DNA from: Arthrobacter sp. 35W
GTDB lineage: Bacteria; Actinomycetota; Actinomycetes; Actinomycetales; Micrococcaceae
NCBI RefSeq assembly: GCF_000482545.1
Contig: NZ_KI519455.1
Span: 1,115,247 to 1,179,246, forward strand
Reading direction: 5' to 3'
DNA length: 64,000 bases
Below, one piece after another: positions 58,687 through 64,000 of this stretch. Both the position numbers and the translations under genes were made by a program. Each line of letters starts with the position of its first letter. The stretch's first letter is position 1. A model generated the notes under the pieces. That model had not been told where the DNA came from and made no database searches. It worked only from the letters and a program-made list of their open reading frames with translations.

Positions 58687-58706
58687 GGTCTCGACCGGCT
58701 CGACCA
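58687..58706. repeat. Variant copy of the dispersed palindrome, intergenic
   Basis: GGTCTCGACCGGCTCGACCA matches the reverse complement of the element at 47001 and 57678 except for a few central bases. It lies in the 58516-58716 gap, where I see no gene; it could also help end transcription between the convergent helicase and YoaK genes. Confidence 0.65.
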
Positions 58707-58716
58707 GCGAGCTGGA

Positions 58717-59433
58717 CTACGCCGAAGCGCCGACTAGCTCCCCGGAAACCCGTGACTCCGAAACGCTCCGCCGGTGCCCAACCCACGCCACTGCACCAGT
58801 AATCACCGCAGACAATGCCGGCCCGAGCCAGAGATGCACGTGCAGGGCGGCGGATCCGGCCAGGGCGCCCAGCAGGATCAGCGCGATCGCCAGTGCGCGG
58901 CGTGCCCACAGGGCACCTGAACCGCCGGCCAGGCGGGAATCTGCGGCCAGGCCGGTGATGGTGGAGGTGACCACCACCGTCGTCACGTCGGCGACCTTGA
59001 GGCGGCGGGCCGTCGCAGCCTGGATGCCCATGAGCAGCGCCATCACCGAGGTGGTGATGCTGCCCTCAAGCTCGCTGTGCTGCACGGGCGCCACTGCCAC
59101 GAAGATGGACAGTGCCGCCATGCCCGCGGCCACGGCGCCGAAGACCGCCGAGGTGCGTGGGGACCATCCCGACGGGGCCGCGCGCAGCACGCGGCCGGCG
59201 CAGGCGGCGCCCACCATGAACGCCACCAGGGCCAGGGCGGGCCGCAGGATAGGCAGGGTGGTGCCGCCGGCGAAGGCCATGCCCAGCATCACCACGTTCC
59301 CTGTCATGTTGCCGGTGAAGACCCGGTCAAGACCCAGATAGCCCACGGCATCCACCACTCCGGTGGAGAAGGTCAGGGCGAGCATCAGGATCAGGTGCAG
59401 TCGGTCGGTGGCGAGCGGCAGTCGGCTTCTCAT
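58717..59433 (-). CDS. YoaK/DUF1275-family membrane protein
   Basis: A 238-residue integral membrane protein with about six helices. DUF1275 features: TGVVDAVGYLGLDRVFTGNM and TGNVVMLGMAFAGG at the start, and GIQAATARRLKVADVTTVV midway. Function unknown. AGGAATCC precedes the ATG at 59433. Divergent from the peptide importer operon. Confidence 0.92.
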   Translation of the reverse strand: MRSRLPLATDRLHLILMLALTFSTGVVDAVGYLGLDRVFTGNMTGNVVMLGMAFAGGTTLPILRPALALVAFMVGAACAGRVLRAAPSGWSPRTSAVFGAVAAGMAALSIFVAVAPVQHSELEGSITTSVMALLMGIQAATARRLKVADVTTVVVTSTITGLAADSRLAGGSGALWARRALAIALILLGALAGSAALHVHLWLGPALSAVITGAVAWVGHRRSVSESRVSGELVGASA

Positions 59434-59465
59434 TCAGGATTCCTCATGTCGAAGGCTTGTTTTTA

Positions 59466-59507
59466 ATGTATACGAAGCTTAGGTTCTTTAGAACGATTGT
59501 ATGCAAT
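59466..59507. promoter_or_regulatory. AT-rich divergent promoter region with candidate operators
   Basis: Within an unusually AT-rich 105-base gap are ATGTATACGAA (59466-59476), GTTCTTTAGAAC (59483-59494, perfect 4-bp arms) and ATTGTATGCAAT (59496-59507). The first and last resemble GntR-type operator halves. Both the YoaK and importer promoters should lie here. Confidence 0.4.
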
Positions 59508-59538
59508 CCAAGTGAATCATGACTCCCTGAGGAATTGA

Positions 59539-61215
59539 ATGCAGCACCCACCACACCTTTTGCCGCATGCCGGGGGCCGGCGCCGGGGCCTGGGGCGGCT
59601 GGCCAGCCTGGCCGCCGTCGTCCTCGTGGCGCTGGGCACCAGCGCCTGCCAGCCGATCCAACCCCTGCAGGAGGCCCCTGACCGGGCGGACATCACCTCG
59701 GTCCCGCTCGAGGGCCGGACCATCATCGAGGGCGGGGACCTGGTGATGGCGCTCTCCGCCGAGCCGGACCGCCTGGACCCGACCACGTCGTCGTCGCTCT
59801 ATACGCGCTACGTAATGCAGACCATGTGCCAGAAGCTGTACGACATCGACGCCGACGGCGCGATTGTGCCGCAGCTGGCCACCGCCCTCCCCGAGGTGTC
59901 CGCGGACGGGCTCACGGTGGTCATCCCCGTGCGCACCGACGCCACCTTCGCCGACGGCACCCCGTTCAACGCCGAGGCCGTCCGCACCACCCTGGACCGG
60001 GCGCTGACCATGAAGGGCTCGGTCCGCAAGGGCGAGCTGGGCCCGATCAGCGCCGTGGAAACGGTGGATGGCTCGCATGTGAAGATCACCTACAAGACGC
60101 CGTTCGCGCCGCTGACCGCCGCCCTGGCCGACAGGGCCGGGATGATGCTTTCACCCACCGCCTTGGCCGACACCAGCAAGGCCTTTGGCGACCACCCGGT
60201 GTGCGTGGGCCCCTTCAAGTTCGTCAACCGGGTGCCGCAGACCTCCATCAAGGTGGAGCGCGATCCGTTGTACTACGACGCCGGAAACGTCCACCTGGAC
60301 ACCATCACCTACCGGATCATGACGGATTCCAACATCCGCGCGGCCAATCTGCGCTCGGGTGATGTGGACGTGGCGGACTCGATCTCCCCGCAGGACGTTG
60401 ACCCGCTGATGCAGGAGAAGGGCGTGGGCGTGCTGCAGGTGGGTTCGCTGGGATACCAGGGCCTGACCGTCAACGTGGGCAATGTGAATGGAACCGGCAA
60501 GCCGGTCGGCACGATCGACACCCCGCTGGCCCAGCAGGCGGCCGTGCGCAAGGCGCTCTCCATGGCGGTGGACCGCAAGGCGCTGGTGAACACAGTCTTC
60601 AACAACTGGTACCAGCCGGCCTGCTCGCCCATCCCGCCGTCGAGCCACTTTGCCTCCGAGCTCAGCAACGCCTGCCCCGAGTACGATCCCGCGGCCGCGA
60701 AGAAGCTGCTGGCCGACGCCGGCGTGCCGGTGCCGTACCCGATCCAGATGAAGGTGAGCAATTCCCCCGATGCGCTGCGCTATGCGCAGGCCCTGCAGGC
60801 GGCCATTGCCGACGGCGGTTTTGCCCTGACGGTGAACCCGGTGGAGTACGCCACCCTGCTGGACGTCCAGACCCGCGGCGACTTCGAGATGATCCAGCTG
60901 GGCTGGTCCGGGCGCATCGATCCGGACGGGAACCTGACCCGGTTCCTCTCCACCGGTGCGGGCAACAATGATTCCGGCTACAGCACTCCGGCGATGGACA
61001 AGCTGCTCAAGTCCGCGGCCCAGACCATCGATCCCGCCGAGCGCGCGGCACTCTACGGGCAGGTGGTGGAGCAGGTCCAGGCGGACAATCCCGTCATCTA
61101 CCTCTACCGGGTCCGCAGCCTCACCGCCTACAGCACCGCTGTGGCAGGGATCCAGACCTTCGCCGACGGCGTGGTCCACCTGAGCAATGCGGCGTTCGTG
61201 GAAGCGGGGAAGTAG
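59539..61215 (+). CDS. Dipeptide/oligopeptide ABC transporter substrate-binding lipoprotein
   Basis: SBP family 5 lipoprotein, 558 residues. A long basic N-region and helix end in the lipobox GTSAC. Family patterns: GGDLVMALSAEPDRLDPTTS, ADGTPFNAEAVRTTLDRAL, KITYKTPFAPLTAAL and LSMAVDRKALVNTVF. A GAGGAATTGA ribosome site is present. First gene of an operon with two permeases and a gamma-glutamyltransferase; the target could be a gamma-glutamyl peptide such as glutathione. Confidence 0.93.
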   Translation: MQHPPHLLPHAGGRRRGLGRLASLAAVVLVALGTSACQPIQPLQEAPDRADITSVPLEGRTIIEGGDLVMALSAEPDRLDPTTSSSLYTRYVMQTMCQKLYDIDADGAIVPQLATALPEVSADGLTVVIPVRTDATFADGTPFNAEAVRTTLDRALTMKGSVRKGELGPISAVETVDGSHVKITYKTPFAPLTAALADRAGMMLSPTALADTSKAFGDHPVCVGPFKFVNRVPQTSIKVERDPLYYDAGNVHLDTITYRIMTDSNIRAANLRSGDVDVADSISPQDVDPLMQEKGVGVLQVGSLGYQGLTVNVGNVNGTGKPVGTIDTPLAQQAAVRKALSMAVDRKALVNTVFNNWYQPACSPIPPSSHFASELSNACPEYDPAAAKKLLADAGVPVPYPIQMKVSNSPDALRYAQALQAAIADGGFALTVNPVEYATLLDVQTRGDFEMIQLGWSGRIDPDGNLTRFLSTGAGNNDSGYSTPAMDKLLKSAAQTIDPAERAALYGQVVEQVQADNPVIYLYRVRSLTAYSTAVAGIQTFADGVVHLSNAAFVEAGK

Positions 61216-61219
61216 CACG

Positions 61220-62173
61220 ATGATTCGATACATTGGCACCAAATTGTGGCAATCCGCCCTGACCCTGGTCCTGGCCTCCCTGGTGGTGTTCATCGGCGTC
61301 CGGCAGCTGCCGGGCGATCCGGCCCTGGCCATGGCGGGGGAGGACGCCAGCCCCGAGGTGCTGGCCGCCGTCCGCACCCAGCTGGGCCTGGACCAGCCGC
61401 TGGTGAACCAGTACCTGACCTTTGTGGGCAACATCCTGCGCGGCGATTTCGGCAACTCCACCCGCACCGGCACCCCCGTGGTGGATCTGATCGGCACCAC
61501 GCTGCCGGTGACGATGTGGCTGTCGGTCTACGCGATTGTGGTGGCCATCGTGGTCGGTGTGGCCTTCGGTGTCATCGCCGAGCGCTTCCGCGGCCGCTGG
61601 CCCGAGTGGATCACCAACGGCTTCGCGCTGGTCGGCCTCTCCGTCCCCAACTTCTGGCTGGGCATCCTGGCCATCCTGTACCTGGCCGTCACGCTGGGCT
61701 GGTTCCCGGCGTCGGGCTATGTCGACGTCCTCACCGACCCGGTCCGCGGCATCTACTACCTGACCCTGCCGGCGATGATCCTGGGCACGGCACTGGCCGC
61801 GGTGATCATGCGCCAGACCCGGGCCTCCATGATCGAGACCATGAACACGGACTATGTGCGCACGGCCCGGGCCAAGGGGCTGGGGCGTGGACGGGTTCTG
61901 GTGAAGTACGGCCTGCGGAACTCGCTGATTGTGGTGATCACCATCGTGGGCCTGCAGCTGGGCGGCCTGATTTCCGGCGCCGTGGTCACCGAACGCATCT
62001 TCGCCCTGCCGGGGTTTGGCAAACTGACCCTGGACGCCGTCTTCACCCGTGACTACCCCGTCATCCAGGCCGTGGTGCTGGTGATTACGGTGAGCTACAT
62101 CCTGATCAACCTGGCCGTGGACGTTCTGTACTCGGTGGCCAATCCGCGGATCCGAGTGGGAGGAAGCAACTGA
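61220..62173 (+). CDS. Peptide ABC transporter permease (DppB type)
   Basis: A 317-residue permease with six helices. RQLPGDPALAMAGEDAS near the N-terminus and the EAA-type loop YVRTARAKGLGRGRVLVKYG are DppB marks. The ATG at 61220 lies four bases past the binding-protein stop; an open extension overlaps that gene. It overlaps the next permease by one base (TGATG). Confidence 0.93.
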   Translation: MIRYIGTKLWQSALTLVLASLVVFIGVRQLPGDPALAMAGEDASPEVLAAVRTQLGLDQPLVNQYLTFVGNILRGDFGNSTRTGTPVVDLIGTTLPVTMWLSVYAIVVAIVVGVAFGVIAERFRGRWPEWITNGFALVGLSVPNFWLGILAILYLAVTLGWFPASGYVDVLTDPVRGIYYLTLPAMILGTALAAVIMRQTRASMIETMNTDYVRTARAKGLGRGRVLVKYGLRNSLIVVITIVGLQLGGLISGAVVTERIFALPGFGKLTLDAVFTRDYPVIQAVVLVITVSYILINLAVDVLYSVANPRIRVGGSN

Positions 62174-63069
62174 TGTCCGTCATCACGGCTCAACGAACAA
62201 GAAAGTCCGACGCCGAGGGGCTGGGTTCCGGCCGCGGCCGGGTGTGGCAGCTGCTGCGCCGCAACCCGCTGGGCATGGCCGGCGCCGTCATGCTGGCGCT
62301 GGTGGTCCTGGTGGCCGTCTTCGCACCACTCATTGCCCCCTATGGTCCGGCCGAGGTGCACTTCTCGACGCCGTACCAGAAGCCGGGCACGGTGGGCTTC
62401 CTGCTGGGCACAGATGATCTGGGTCGGGACATCTTCTCCCGGATGGTCTACGGCATCCAGGCCTCGCTGAAGGTCGGCGCCCTCTGCGTGGCGGTGTCGG
62501 TGCTGGTCGGCACGCCGCTGGGCCTGCTGGCCGGCTACTGGAAGTGGCTCGATGCGATCATCTCCCGGCTCACTGACGTCACGCTGGCGTTCCCCTTCCT
62601 GATCATCGCCGTCGGCCTGGCCGCCATCAGCGGACCCAGCCTGACCAACGCCGCCATCGCCCTGGGCATCGCCCACATCCCCACGATGATCCGTGTGGTG
62701 CGCGGGGAGACGCTGCGGCTGAAGGAGAGCGACTTTGTGCTGGCGGCCAAGACCATGGACGCATCCGGCCTGCGCATCATCTTCAGCCACGTGCTGCCCA
62801 ACGCGGCCTCCGCGATCATCGTGCAGGCCACCGTCATCATGCCGGTGGCGGTGATCGGCGAGGCGCTGCTGTCCTTCCTGGGCCTGGGCATCCAGCCGCC
62901 CACCCCCAGCCTGGGCATCATGCTCTCCGACGCCCAGCAGTACATCTTCCGCTCGCCCACCGCGGCGATCTTCCCCGGCCTGGGCATCGCCGTCATCTGC
63001 CTGGGCTTCAACCTCTTTGGCGACGCCCTGCGCGATGCCCTTGACCCGACCTCCTCGAGCCGAAAGTAG
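62173..63069 (+). CDS. Peptide ABC transporter permease (DppC type)
   Basis: A 298-residue permease, about six helices. DppC marks: FLLGTDDLGRDIFSRMVYG, the EAA-type loop DFVLAAKTMDASGLRIIFSH, and FLGLGIQPPTPSLGIMLSDA. Pairs with the upstream DppB-type subunit. No DppD/F ATPase is seen yet; it could follow beyond the window. Confidence 0.94.
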   Translation: MSVITAQRTRKSDAEGLGSGRGRVWQLLRRNPLGMAGAVMLALVVLVAVFAPLIAPYGPAEVHFSTPYQKPGTVGFLLGTDDLGRDIFSRMVYGIQASLKVGALCVAVSVLVGTPLGLLAGYWKWLDAIISRLTDVTLAFPFLIIAVGLAAISGPSLTNAAIALGIAHIPTMIRVVRGETLRLKESDFVLAAKTMDASGLRIIFSHVLPNAASAIIVQATVIMPVAVIGEALLSFLGLGIQPPTPSLGIMLSDAQQYIFRSPTAAIFPGLGIAVICLGFNLFGDALRDALDPTSSSRK

Positions 63070-63074
63070 CACCG

Positions 63075-64000
63075 ATGACCTTTACAGTTCCCGATTCCTT
63101 TACAACGCGCCCCACCCTCGAGGGCACCTTCGGCATGAGCGCCTCCACCCACTGGATTGCCACTGCCACCGCCCAGGCCGTTCTGGAGCGCGGCGGCAAC
63201 GCGTTCGACGCCGCCACCGCCTCCGCCTTTGTGCTGCATGTGGTGGAGCCGCACCTCAACGGTCCCGGCGGCGACATGACCGCTGTCTTCACGACGGCGG
63301 ACGCCCCCGGGACGCCGGTGGTGCTGATGGGCCAGGGCCCCGCACCCGCCGCGGCCACCCGCGAGCACTACCTGGCCGAGGGCCTCGAGTTGGTGCCCGG
63401 CGCCGGTGCCCTGGCCGCTGCAGTGCCCGGGGCCGTGGATGCGTGGCTGCTGCTGCTGCGCGACCACGGCACCTGGGAGCTGGGGCCCATTCTGGAGTTC
63501 GCCATCGGCTACGCCCGCGATGGACACCCCATGCTGGCCCGGGTGGGAACCACCATCGCCTCGGTGGCCGAGCTGTTCGCCGAGCACTGGCCAACGTCGG
63601 CGCAGCAGTGGATGCCCGGCGGCCGGATCCCCGCCGAGGGCGAGCTGATCAGGAACCCGGCCTACGCCACGGTGCTGGAACGGCTGGTTGCCGCCGGTGG
63701 CGCCTCCGGCGGCGGTGGCGCGCTTGGCGGCCCGACGGCGGTTGCCGCGCGGACCCGCGCGGAGCGGATCGACGCCGCACGCGCCGAATGGAGCACCGGA
63801 TTCGTCGCCCGCGAGGCCGTGGCCTTCCTGGCCGAACCGCACCGGCACTCCTCCGGCACCGACCACGCCGGCGTCATGACGGAGGCGGACTTTGCCGCGT
63901 TCTCGGCGTCGTACGAGCCCGCCGCGGTGCTGGATTTCCGCGGCTACACCATCGCCAAGACTGGCCCCTGGGGCCAGGGCCCGGCGCTGCTGCAGACGCT
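63075..64000 (+). CDS. Gamma-glutamyltransferase family protein (cut by the window end)
   Basis: The ATG at 63075 opens 308 codons with no stop before the edge. N-terminal features of the gamma-glutamyltransferase fold: AVLERGGNAFDAATASAF and VVEPHLNGPGGD, later TIAKTGPWGQGPALLQT. This is the large-subunit part; the autocatalytic Thr of the small subunit would lie downstream and cannot be checked. No signal peptide is visible, so it is probably cytoplasmic. A Gly/Ala-rich insert (GGASGGGGALGG, about residue 212) is unusual. It follows the permease by five bases, hinting at hydrolysis of an imported gamma-glutamyl compound. Confidence 0.88.
   Translation, partial: MTFTVPDSFTTRPTLEGTFGMSASTHWIATATAQAVLERGGNAFDAATASAFVLHVVEPHLNGPGGDMTAVFTTADAPGTPVVLMGQGPAPAAATREHYLAEGLELVPGAGALAAAVPGAVDAWLLLLRDHGTWELGPILEFAIGYARDGHPMLARVGTTIASVAELFAEHWPTSAQQWMPGGRIPAEGELIRNPAYATVLERLVAAGGASGGGGALGGPTAVAARTRAERIDAARAEWSTGFVAREAVAFLAEPHRHSSGTDHAGVMTEADFAAFSASYEPAAVLDFRGYTIAKTGPWGQGPALLQT

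Noticed and set aside
58571-59341. 256-codon forward frame between the helicase and importer genes
   Set aside because: It is antisense to the well-supported YoaK/DUF1275 gene and its product is low-complexity Ala/Arg/Thr-rich.

Overview
The window looks like a chromosomal segment of a high-GC actinobacterium of the Micrococcaceae (Arthrobacter-like). The reasons are the 16S/23S sequence style, a tRNA-free rRNA spacer, GC-rich codon third positions, many GTG starts, and the dispersed palindrome that encodes VVELVET when it lies inside genes, which is common in this group. Assignments rest on reading motifs and gene order; no database search was possible.

Layout. 1-2886: an EamA exporter and an alkaline-phosphatase-superfamily hydrolase, divergent from a LysR regulator. 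2887-8992: a complete rRNA operon (two tandem promoters, 16S, 23S, 5S, RNase III-type processing stems, two strong terminators). 9102-21430, all minus: AlkD-like DNA glycosylase, then an SMC-like JetC-JetB-JetA (Wadjet/MksBEF) set with no recognisable JetD nuclease, preceded by a 635-residue modular unknown protein and a giant RecB-like nuclease/RNase H-like/helicase fusion. 21597-29168: a carbohydrate unit with a DUF2264 hydrolase, a DeoR/LacI-type chimeric regulator, a CUT1-type ABC importer and a 2-hydroxyacid dehydrogenase. 29343-36479: two MFS transporters, a TIGR01777 epimerase, an aromatic amino acid lyase homologue without a recognisable MIO tripeptide, and an unknown protein.

36552-47717: a 12-gene minus-strand ter (tellurite/stress) cluster of about 11 kb: TerC, four TerD-type proteins, TelA, two unknowns, then four overlapping metabolic genes (CitE-like aldolase, phosphoribosyltransferase, StiP/PELOTA protein, HAD phosphatase). 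This matches the published Ter systems predicted to make a nucleoside-like metabolite, but without the ATP-grasp gene.

47939-58515: a nuclease/helicase-rich accessory stretch: a HsdR-N-type nuclease, an excalibur lipoprotein, GlsB and PH-domain proteins, a NERD-helicase, a membrane-anchored YqaJ-like nuclease next to a sigma-region-4-like HTH protein (both of visibly lower GC), and a PLD nuclease-helicase-DUF3427 protein. 58717-64000: a YoaK/DUF1275 membrane protein, then a dipeptide-type ABC importer followed by a gamma-glutamyltransferase cut by the window end.

Best candidates for something new are the JetABC set without JetD but with two large nuclease-like or modular neighbours, and the low-GC membrane-anchored YqaJ plus HTH pair. 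Dispersed palindromes lie between several genes, and one short palindrome family lies inside two coding regions.
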